Source: Endomychus coccineus | Taxonomy: Eukaryota; Arthropoda; Insecta; Coleoptera; Endomychidae | Assembly: GCA_958510875.1 (NCBI GenBank) | Contig: OY294067.1 | Span: forward strand, 249,069,736-249,133,735 | DNA: 64,000 nt | Direction: 5' to 3' | Shown: positions 23,201 to 35,200 of the stretch, piece by piece | How positions within the stretch are numbered: the first letter of the stretch is position 1 | Layout of the letters: every line of letters begins with the position of its first letter | Made by a program: the position numbers and the translations under genes | The notes under the pieces: generated by a model | Told to the model about the DNA's origin: nothing | Databases searched by the model: none | What the model saw: the letters and a program-made list of their open reading frames with translations, nothing else

Positions 23201-26200
23201 AATGCGTGTCTCAGTCTGGAATAGTCTAACTCAAAACTCTTTTTCGGTTTTTAAAATCAAATCAATATGAGAGGGCAATAATAACATTTGGAGAGAATTT
23301 CAATTTCGTGAAGTGCCAATTTGTTAAGTTGAAATATCAAACATACAACAATAATCATGAGTTAAAAGATGTTTTTTAATATAGAATCGGTTTCCCTGAG
23401 TAATTAATAATAATTACATCCGCTAATCAATGCGATACGTGATAACGTGATCACTTTGTTGTTGAATAAGAGGTAATAACAATTTATATTCCCAACACAT
23501 TTTCATCTCTTGTTTGTTCTTTGGTACAACTTTTTCTAGGTATTCATTCAAACCTTGGAGAACTTGATCCAGCAAACGATGACAACTTGGTGGAATTGGC
23601 CCAGAATGACACAATTTGTCCTGATGGTTTATATCAGACATCTAATAGAATAGTGTGCCAACCATGTGATTGTAATAACAATATTGATATTAACAACATA
23701 AGAAACTGTGATCCTTTAACTGGTGCATGCTTAAAATGCATCTACAATACCACAGGATCTTCATGTGAACAGTGCTTACCAGGTGAAGTATCAACTATTA
23801 TTGTATTGTATTGCATTGAGAATATTTTCACACTGCGACCTCAGCGGATATAGCAGCTCCTCCAACCCTGTAGCTTTGAGGAAGGATGTCGGTTGGCTTA
23901 GATAAATTTCCTCTTCTATTTGGTATGTCCCGAAGGGTCCTTCCCTTGGGTTTTGCAACGTAGTGTATTCTGCGAGAACGTGGATAGAAGTTTCTCCCTT
24001 ATCTTCGAAGAACCTGCACTTTTATTCTTCTACTAATATGATTTCCTTAAGGTGTCCTTTCATCCGCCAGTGCCCTGTTAGGATTCCTGTTAGTTTCTGA
24101 GTTTATTTTTTCTAAGGTTGATGCAGTTGTTAGATTTCTTCTGGTTAGAGTTTCCCTGAAGTATATTTGCCTCCTTTCAGTCCTATCCAGTGATGAGATC
24201 TTCAGTTGTCTACTTCTTTTTTGAGTGCTTTCAGTGTGATACTGTCGCTTATACCGCAGAAGGGTTGAGGTCCCAAAAATGATGTTCGCCTCATTTCCTT
24301 GCATTATCCTCCACTCCGGTGTGTCCCGGAATCCATGGGAGGGTAACTGTATTATTGTTCCTTAATTTATTTAGTTTCTGTAAGCATTTCCAGATCATCT
24401 TGTAGGTGATTACGTGGAAGCTCAGCGCGTTGTTAGTTGGTCTCTTTCTACATTAAAGTAGATACATTGCCTATAGCGTGAATTCTCGCTTGGAAAATTC
24501 TGGGGGATTTACCAAATCTTTCAGAGTATTCGGTTCCAGGCTCATCAGTGTACCATTTAATGGCTTTTCTTCTGAGGCTTTTGCGATTATCAAATATTTT
24601 CACGAAGTGAATTTTACCTTTATATCTCTGTATCTTATCTTGGAGCATGTACCAGGTTTGTTGATGTACAGTGAGAGGTTCATACTTACTTTTGATGATC
24701 CCATGTCTAGTCATTCCATATGTTGTCCTCATCGCCATACTCTCCACTACCACATGGACTGGTTTGAGGTCTAGAATTACTTCTATGGCAGATGTGGGCT
24801 TGCCCTCATTACATACACAGGCTAGTATAATCTCGATAGATTTATCCTTGAACTAATCCGTTTAATTCCACTACCCCAAACCACTACTCCTTCCCCTTGG
24901 GATGATTGATCTGGCCATTAACATGTGCATCCTGTCTTTTCCTGCAAAGTTTCTGCAAACCATTAGTTGTTTTGTGGCTTTAAATGTTAACCTCTTTTTC
25001 GTGCTTGTTCCAAAGAAATTTTATCTAGCATAATTCACTGATATTTTACCTCTGACTTCCATTCAATAACACTCCCATCCAATTTGAGGGTTTTGAGGAT
25101 AAGATTACTTTTCGTTGTGAAGGCTGGTTTCAATCGATTTGCATTTTGAGTGAATTCAAGACCTATGTCGCAAAGGATATTCTCAAACTTACCCCCTGCA
25201 AATACATCGTCGTCAGATCGCAGATGAGTCGTCTACAATTGAGCTTCACTTAAGCGGGGAGGCTGCTTCCCCTTGTGGGAATCCTCTAGTTGTGCAGATG
25301 GAAGTAATGTGTTCTCATATTTTTGTCTCTGCTATTCTGGTTGAGAACATTTATTTTGACCGATGCTTACGATGTGTGGTAGAATTTCTCCTTGCCCTCG
25401 CTGGAGCAGGGCGGGGAGGATACCATCAACTCCTTCAGATTTGAATGATTCTGAAAGGTGTTCATGGCCTTTCTTATCGTACCACTGATGCATATGTGTC
25501 TAACCATCGCTGTGGCTTTTCTGTTAGGTCTATTATACTGTTCTGGTGTTTGCCCTATAGTAATAGGTTCGCTCACAGGAAAGTTAGTGTCTAGTCAGAG
25601 CTATTTCCTCCTCACTTTCTGTATAGCTGCCATCTGTTTTCAGTGCCATTGCGGTATCAACTTTACTGTTTGCTTTTATGCAGTCTCGCCGCAGGAGGTG
25701 TAGAGTTAATATCTCCACAGAATTTTCTGAAGCTGTTTCTCTTAGCTTTCCTTACTTCTTTATTGTAAGTAGGTGGTAAGCTATAGTTCTCCATTACACT
25801 AGATCTTATTTAAGAGCTTTCTTGTTTCGGATCTTATTATTTGCAGAAGACTAGTCCACCCAAGGGGTCCGTACGCATCGAGTATTGCCTCATTTTCTTC
25901 TTTAAGATCATGCTCCAGCTCGTTTTATCCACAAAATGAAAAAAAGAAACATTTTTGGTCCAAATAATGACCAATTACTTGGAAATGGACTGATAACTTT
26001 TGATGGCATAGGGTATGTTAACAATTTCCAACACGAATGAGCATTTTCCACCAGGTTTGGGAGGGTTAACTTGCAGTCCATTTTCGGTCCAATTTTAACT
26101 GGTCGGCCTGATAAACGGACACGATAAAAAATGATGGCTCATGGTGGAATTATATAAGGATGGCATGCCTTTCAAGTAACCGCAACTTGGTAAGGGTTAA

Positions 26201-29200
26201 CCTCCAGTCGAAAAAAAAAATGCGGATGCTGTATCTCGAGATCTAGCAGCCGGGGAAAATTCGGTCTGTGAGATGAATTGGTCCTTGAACCGTCCTCTAA
26301 CGATAAACCATAGTACCATCGGGTTAATGTTCAAACCATCAATATCGGTCTAGCTCCTAGACTATTACTCCTCTTACAGGCGAGAATAGGATGTTACCAA
26401 TATGTATTATCGGAGTATCAAATATATGGGTAGAATCAATGGTATAATCTATAATCGAAATGTTATATTTTACAGCAAAATTAATATCCATGAACATCTT
26501 TCCCCAAAAAAAGAAAAAAGAAAATCTATCGATTTTGAAAATTTCATTGAGTTGACTATCACAAATTCCCATCTCATCCGCAACCGTTATTTTACTTACA
26601 AATAGATCTACTTGATTCTAGTTATGTTCCATGATAGATAGGATGTCTACATCTACTTCATTTTGGATTGATTCTTTATATTTGTACACTTCAACTCAAA
26701 CAAACTTATGCAGACCAGTTCTTCGTAATATAACATAATTTATTTTCAGCAATAATTGCTCTGAACCAATACCAATGTCCTAAAATAACACGCTTTCACA
26801 TTCTATGCTGTATTTTCTAATAGGGTATTATGGAAATGCCTTATCCATTGAAAAATGCAGATCTTGTGACTGTTCGAAGGAGTTATCTGAACTCGAATCT
26901 CATGGTAGAAAACTTGACGATCTTATTGCCGGTCAATGCCGTTGTGAAAAAAACGTACTTCATACTCAAAATTATACATGTGGAGATGGTTATTTCCGGT
27001 TACCCAATACAGAGGATTGTCAACGTTGTGAATGTGATTCTAACGGCTCTGTTTCTCAATCATGTGAAATTGATACAGGGGAATGTATTTGTAAAAAAGG
27101 AGTAACAGGGTAAGTATTCACTAGTTTAATATCGCTTCACTAGAATCAAATACCCAGGGTTGAATTTGATACATTCTTTAGTAATAATACAGACTCAACT
27201 GTTTGACCGAGCATTCCTTTCTAACAACATAACAGTAAATAACATTCTTGTATTTTCTTGAATTGTCAATCTTCAACTGACATTATTTGAACTTTGAATT
27301 TAAATTTACGATTTTCTACAGCAAGAAAATCCAAAGAATTCCAATGGACTTTTTCAAGGGGGTATTTTGGTGCGCTAAACATGATGATACGGTCCAAATT
27401 GAGCTACCGGATACGGAACATGCCGCAAATCGCCGATTTATGGCCATTTTTTGGTCATTTTCGGGTTTTTCGAAGATATAACAAAATCTATGCATTTTTA
27501 TGAAAATAGTCAGGAGAGCAAAGTTGTAGTGCTTATCAACACTCATCATCTGTTCCAAACTAGATGGCGCTGGCGTTCTTAGAACTCAAAATATGGCTAT
27601 TTTAATGTGGCGAAAATGGCAATTTTTGCGTTTTTCGAAGATATGGCCGAATCTACCATATCGTGTGGTCATACGAAGACTCTGACAATGATTCGGGTTT
27701 TCATAGTTCTAAGATTAACTTCGGTGTTTTGAAGCAGGCTTGCTCTACCAGATCTGTTGCGCCGCACCATAAGTGATGCTGGTGCGGCTAGGTCTGGTTC
27801 TAGAGCTGCAGCGACTCGTTATGGAAGGGCGGAGTGAGAGGCCGCACGTCCGCATCGAGAAAACGGCGCCTACACCAAGTCGAGGCCAAAATCCAAGCGT
27901 CTCGGATTACAACAGAGTTTTAACGAAAATCAACAACGCCGAAACTTTGTTATGAGTACTACTTGATGAATATTTGCAATATTTTTCACCATCCAGCAGT
28001 ATATTCTTTGTAATTCAATAACCATCAGGGTATTTGTTCAAGAATTATTCTTATATTAGGAAGCTTAGTTGCATCCGAGAGAATTTAGTCAAGGATCACA
28101 CTCGTTCAAATCCATTGTTGAGAAACAGAACTCTGACATCTCTGTATCATAAGAACGATGATGTGACAAATTCCGCTTGGCAAATATCTTTTCGGAGTAG
28201 TTACCAATACGTGTTCAATGTTCGTCAAGTTCTATATAGTACAGTCATCCTGGCAAAAATTTGGGTCCAAAAAATTCCAATGGACATTTTCAACTAAAAT
28301 ATCCCCTATATTTTAGTGCGCTTAACACGATGATATGGTCCAAATTGAGCTACCGGATACGGAACATGACGCAAATCGCCGATTTATGGCCATTGTTTGG
28401 CCATTTTCGGGTTTTTCGAAGATATAACAAAATCTATGCATTTTTATGAGAATAGAGCAAAGTTGTAGTGCTTATCAACACCCATCATCTGGTTTAAACT
28501 AGATGGAGCTAGCGTTCTTAGAACTCAAAATATGGCCATTTTAATGTGGCGAAAATGGCAATTTTTGCGTTTTTCGAAGATAGGGCCGAATCTATGAATT
28601 TTTATAAGAATAGTCAGGGAAGCAAAGTTATAGCAGTTAAAAATACCCGTAATTTGGTTCAAACTAGATGGCGCTAGCAGTCATGTCACTCAAAATATGA
28701 CCGTTTTAGCGTCAAAAAAATTATATATATATATTTGTTTTTTTTTCATAATAGGACAAAACCTGCGTATTTTTATGCATATAGTCAGAAGAACAAAGTT
28801 ATAGTAGTCAAAAATACCAGTAATCTGGTTCAAACTAGATGGCGCTAGCGGTCATGAAACTTTTGGGTTTTTCGACAATAGGACAGAATCTATAAGTTTT
28901 TATAAAAATAGTAGGAATAACAAAGTTATAGTAGGCGGAAATACCCATAATCTGGTCCAATATAGATGGCGCTAGTGGTCATAGAACTCAAAATATAGCG
29001 GATTTACTTTAAATATTTTACAAGTTGCAGTTTCAACTGTTTTTCTGAGATTTCATATGCTTCCCTACCTATTTATGAATACAGGCCCAAAGTGAATACA
29101 GCATTTTTTTGAGGATCAAAAGAAGCATTAAAAGAATCGAGAAAAAGAATAAAAAATGGCATATTAACAATTGACGATTCAAAAAAGTAGTTGCAATTTG

Positions 29201-32200
29201 AGTTTTGAATTTTCTTCTTTATTTAACATGAAACAACTTGAACTAAATCTTAAAAAAGATCTTAAAAAATCTTAAACTAAATCTTAAAGAAATTACGATC
29301 TACGAACAATACATGCTAACTTAAAACTAATTTTTTTGATAATTTGATGAAGAGAAGTTCATTTCCTCTTCCGATTTCTTTTTGTTGGAATATCAACGCT
29401 GCTTGATCAATCATCAATCAATGTAACTCGTTACCATGGAGATACTCTTTATGATGCGCAACAACGCATCGCGTCGCTTGAAGCAACAATAGTCCCAAAT
29501 AAGATATTACAATACGTACGTTTATTTTATACCTGCGCATATATACTTTTTTATGTACTTTTAATTATCATATTGTAATTTTAGCAGCAAAAGCTTGGTT
29601 CAATGGGCTCCCAATTAATTTTTTTAGAATAATGAATTAAATGACACATTTTACAACGATGTATATTTTTTTATATCGTCGTAAAACTCGAAAAATTATT
29701 GAAGAAATTATCATTTCTATCACACTAAAACGGCAATATTTTGAGTTCTATGATCACTAGCGCTATCTAGTTTGAACCAGATTATGGGTATTTCCTACTA
29801 TAGCTTTGTTATCCTTAATATTTTTATAAAAATGCATAGATTCTGTCCTATTGTCGAAAAACCCAAAAAGCTATTATTTTTTTGACGCTAAAACGGCCAT
29901 ATTTTGAGTTTCATGACCGCTAGTGACATATATTGGAACAGATTACGGGTGTTTTTGACTACTATAGCTTTGCTTCCCTGACTATTCTTATAAAAATGCA
30001 TAGATTCGGCCCTATCTTCGAAAAACGCAAAAATTGCCATTTTCGCCACATTAAAAAGGCCATATTTTGAGTTCTAAAAACGCTAGCGCCAACTAGTTTG
30101 AACAGTATGATGAGTGTTGATAAGCACTACAACTTTGCTCTCTTGACTATATCCATAAATATGCATAGATTTTTTATATCTTCGAAAAACCCGAAAATGG
30201 TCAAACAATGGCCATAAATCGGCGATTTGCGGAATGTTCCGTATCCGGTAGCTCAATTTGGACCATATCATCGTGTTAAGCGCACTAAAATACCCCCTTA
30301 TACGTTGAAGAAGTCCATTGGAATTTTTTGGACCCAAATTTTTGCCAGGATGACTGTACTATATAGATTTTGACGAACATTGAGCACGTATTGGTAACTA
30401 TTCCCAAAAGATATTTGCCAAGCGGAATTTTTCACATCATCGTTCTTCTGATATAGAGATGTCAGAGTTCTGTTTCTCAACAATGGATTTGAACGAGTGT
30501 GATCCTTGACTTAATTCTCTCAGATGCTACTAAGCTTCCTAATATAAGAATAATTCTTGAACAAATACCCTGATGTTATTAAATTACGAGGAATATACTC
30601 CTGGATGGTGAAAAATATTGCAAATATTCATCAAGTAGTACTCATAACATAGTTTCGACGTTAGTGATTTTCGTTAAAACTCTGTTGTAATCCGAGACGC
30701 TTGGATTTTGGCCTCGACTTTGTGTAGGCGCCGTTCTTTCGATGCGGTCGTGCGGCCTCTCACTACGCTCTTCCAAAACTAGTCGCTTTGCGTCACCATA
30801 CACGGCCTCGTTCATTTCCAAGAGGTCGGCGAATTCCGTAAACTCGTCATTAATCAACGTGTCCAATTCTACCAGCTCGTGTGGTCGTACGAAGACCCTG
30901 ACAATGATTCGGGTTCTCATAGTTCTAAGATTAACTTCGGTGTTTTGGAGCAGGCTTGCTCTACCAGATCTGTTGCGCCGCACCATAGGTGATGCTGGTG
31001 CGGCTAGGTCTGGTTCTAGTGCTGCAGCCTGCCGGAGATTCGTTCTCATATAGCCGGTTCTCCGCAGGTAGAATACTTGATTCTGCAACGTCTGTGCGGA
31101 AAAATCGGGATACATGATAGACCAAAGTGCGTGCAGCCGCGAGATGTATCACCTACGAGCTGCCTTGCTGTGTTCGGAGTAGTTCAGTAAGTCATTCCAA
31201 AGTTCATTCGTTCACATAGAGCGTCCATGTATATCTCGTTCATCAACTTCGGACGGTCCTGTTGGGCCCCACCCACCTGTCCCTGCTCCTCAACCGACGA
31301 GGAGCTGATGTCAGGAACAAAAGCTGCCAGGAACAAAAGGTTTAATTAGCTATTCCATGATCAATATTTCATTTCCATTATTAAGAGCCACGGTCGTACA
31401 TACAGGTCTGGGGACTCGTATGTTTGACATGGGTCTCTTACGCGTCGCCAAACTCGTAGTCCTTCGCTCAGCCACTAGCTAGCGCTTGGATCTCGAAGTA
31501 CGGCAACAATCACATTATTAAGTGAAATAATTTTTCTTGTAACGCAATATTTACTTCTGATTTGAGAGAGGAATAGAACTGTTACTCTTGTCAAAATGTA
31601 TTACTCACCTTAAAAATAACTTCCCCTTTTTCGTTATACATAAAAGACCTCGTTCTATCCGGAATCGCAAGCATCCACTTTTTTCTCATTTCCGTATCTT
31701 TCGGCACTCTAAAAACAGAAGTTTCTTGCTTTACACTTTTGTACCCCGTTTTGCATTTCGGCACAATGTACGATTTCGTAATTTGTTTCTGAAAACGCAG
31801 GTATTCCTTGTGTTTACAAGTCAAGTATGACAGTTGTCAGAGAATACTCCCACGTGACGTCTCTTGGTACTACGCTGAAGTCGACGCTTAGCACTTCTCA
31901 CACAGGAAACAGCCCCGAGTTTCCAGACCTGTATGTACGACCGTGTTAAGAACTAGTCAAGTTTGATATAATTCTATGGAATCTAACCTCAAAACTGTTA
32001 CACATACGTTAGATATTACGTTATACTTTTTAGGTTGAATTTTAAATAGAATAACAAAAAATAAAACAGAGTTTTGTTTAGTTCGAATTTAAAGTTTTGA
32101 AAGACTGGAATCTATTTTGTTAGTTACATAATTGTCTTTTTATTGTATACTTTCTAATATCAAACGTTTGTTATTATCCGTATACATCGGCCAATCTTCC

Positions 32201-35200
32201 CAATACCTCGAAAAAAGATTGAATGGGCACATAATATATACCAAAAATTCATCCACTGCGCTTAGTAATCATGTGAAAGACACTAACCATGCATTTGACT
32301 ATAACAATACAAACAATTTTAATATTAAAACGGATAACAACAAACGTTTGATATTAGAAAGTATACAAATTAAAAAAACAATTGTGTAAATGACAAAATA
32401 GATTCCAACCTTTCAAAACTATACAATAATCTAATTCATACTTAACAAAATTCTGTTATTTTGAAGTATCACTTTCTATTGTCTATTTAAAATTCAACCT
32501 AAAGAAGATATCGTATTATCTAACATATGAGTAAAAGTTTTGAGGTTAGATTCCATAGAATTATCTTAAACTTGATTAGTTTATAATAATAGAAATGAAA
32601 TGTTAATCATAGAATAACTAATTCATAAAATAATTATAGATATTTAGAATTGCATAATCTTAAAATAATGTCTTATGTTTAACTAGATTCAACTCATTTC
32701 AAATTCATAATTAGCCATACATTACTCTTTCACACACAACCGATCCAATGTTTACTGCATTTTAATTGGATCTTGAAAACACAAGTCGGCTGCAGACGCA
32801 TTTCATTAACCGGAATCATCTATTCTTTTCTAAGTTACATGGAAACACTAATTGACAATTTTTGATAAAGATAACAAACTGTTATCGAAGCGTCAAAGAA
32901 AGAGAGTTTTTATTCATTTTCAGTCATATCTAAGAACCAACATACCAAGAAAACATAACTTAGCATTTCAAGTAATTTTTTTGGAAAAGCCAAATTTAAC
33001 GATTTCATATTATATTTTTTTCTGTAGTGCAATTTTTCATGAACTTCCTTGTTAATATCAGATTTAATATCACACGTTCCGTTTTCCATAAACCATCATA
33101 ATTTTTTAATACATCTGTTTTTTTCAATAATATTTGCTCAAGTTATCATTCCACACTCATTGATATATTACATTTGATAGTTCGATTACGTTTCATATCA
33201 CTTATCACGATTTTTTGGCAAATTATTGGAACATTAAATATCTAGTAGATTGGAACTAGAGAGAACTATAATATCTAACGCCATCTTTCTAAACACAGCA
33301 GATATCTCAGTAAGGTATCCTAGCAATGTAGAACATGGAGTGATTTCTCGAACTCACAGAAGTTACGGAGAATTTTAAATTACTTGAGTGACAGATGGCA
33401 ACACCGAACCAATGTGTTAATTACAAAATAAATTGATATTTCTGACTGGCTTTTGCCAGATAACTATGGTAGAGTTTCCCTAGTCTACATTGATCAGTAA
33501 CATAACATACTAATAGTTCCGTTGTTTCGTTCTCTCGAGCTCATCAGCGAAACAAGAAACGTTGCAATGTTACTGAACGATCAATAAGTCGAGAATATCC
33601 TTAAGCGTTAAATTGATTAACTTTTGTTAGATAAACTGTTTTGTATCCAAGTTATTCCAAAATCTATCTCAAACTGAACCATGCTATGACTTCCAAATAA
33701 TTAAGTTAACATCTCGATTATTATTGCCAACTAACATCCTTCTATTTCATTCTGTTCAATCCAAAATCAGATGTCCAAATATGATGAATAAACAGATATG
33801 CTACAAAGCCACTTATTACTCCAAATATGTGTATATTTCTTACAGATACTGAAAAGTATTACTTTTTCCAGAATTAAATGTAATCGATTTGATTCGGCGA
33901 CACCCGACGCGTGCGTCAACAGTTATATTTGCTATAAGCAGGTTTTGACCAGATCGAATTTCTTGGAATCTCGATCTAGAAGTTCCGAGAATATATTGAA
34001 TGATCTGAAGAAACTAGTTAACATGACTAACGACTTCAAATTCAACGTAACATCGTTACATAATGTATCAAATCAAACAATAGAAAATCTGTTATTGAAA
34101 ACTAAAGTAATAGATCCAAAAATAGCGGATATTCTACAAAAATTACGGAATATAAAGGAATACATTAAAATAGCCGACGAAAATGGAACTATTCTAGGTG
34201 AACATTTCGATAAGCTACGAAAACGTTTGGAAATATCAAATAGAGATCTAGAAAATATAACCGTTTCACTTGCTGAATACAAGGAAAAATATAATAATTT
34301 GGATATTCAGTATTTAGTAGGTAATACAACAGCATCAGCTTTGATTACTAACAAATTTATCGAACTTAAGAATGCCATGGAAAATGCTATAAACCTCATC
34401 GATCTAAGTGACCTAGCTCAAGAACAACTACAGTTACATGTAGAGGAAAAAGAATTGAGTAAAATAAATGTATCTTTGAACTATTTTGAAGATATTACTG
34501 AAAATGCGGCAGAAGTCAATGAACAAGCGGCTGATATTCTCAATAAAGTGAGCGGTCTAACTATTCCGAAATATGATGTAGGGTCATCACTTATGAATAT
34601 AACTTCTCAGAAGAATGATATTGAAGATAAATTGAAAGAATTCCAAGATGCTATAAATAATACTAAGAATGAAAATAATACTCTTGTTGAACTGGAACAA
34701 CTGAAATCTTTTGAAGCTGAAATTATTAACTTATTGGAAAAATGGCAGAAATTACTAGAATCAAGTAAGTAGACATACCTTGTATATTCGTCGGAGCTTT
34801 ATTACAAAAACAAACCATGTTGAATATTATTATTTGAATTCCAAAATTGTCCTTGGTATATCGTGAATATTATGAAATGGGAATGAATTTGATGTTGAAT
34901 AATAAAATTATAAGATTGGATTCACTATAACACTTTGTAGAAACAATCAACCCTTTTCACTAAAAATACTGGTAAAGTACTGAGGACCTTTCAGCTACCA
35001 AGTAGCCTTCAGCAGACTACACTAAATTAGAAATCAAAATGTTCCTGTTTAAATACTATTTGGGGTTAATAATTCGAACAAAGGGTTACCCTCAGCTGGA
35101 GAAGAATCGGAATTCAACAAATTGCAATTCGTTCATACATTTCCATCTCTTTTAAATTATCTAGATATTTGTCCGTGTTTTTAGAGTGATAAATATTCAC

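Noticed and set aside
23521..23853. Independent small gene containing the LE module
   Set aside because: The homology stops exactly at a GT donor (23783) and is continued by exon 3 in matching phase, so it is one exon of a larger gene.
31588..31824. Open frames on both strands inside the hAT MITE
   Set aside because: They lie within a non-coding MITE present in two copies and are not conserved in the other copy.
33798..33871. Upstream ATG and acceptor at 33845 as the start of paralog exon 4
   Set aside because: Using that acceptor in the required phase gives an immediate stop, while the acceptor ending at 33871 restores Gly and the LE motif.
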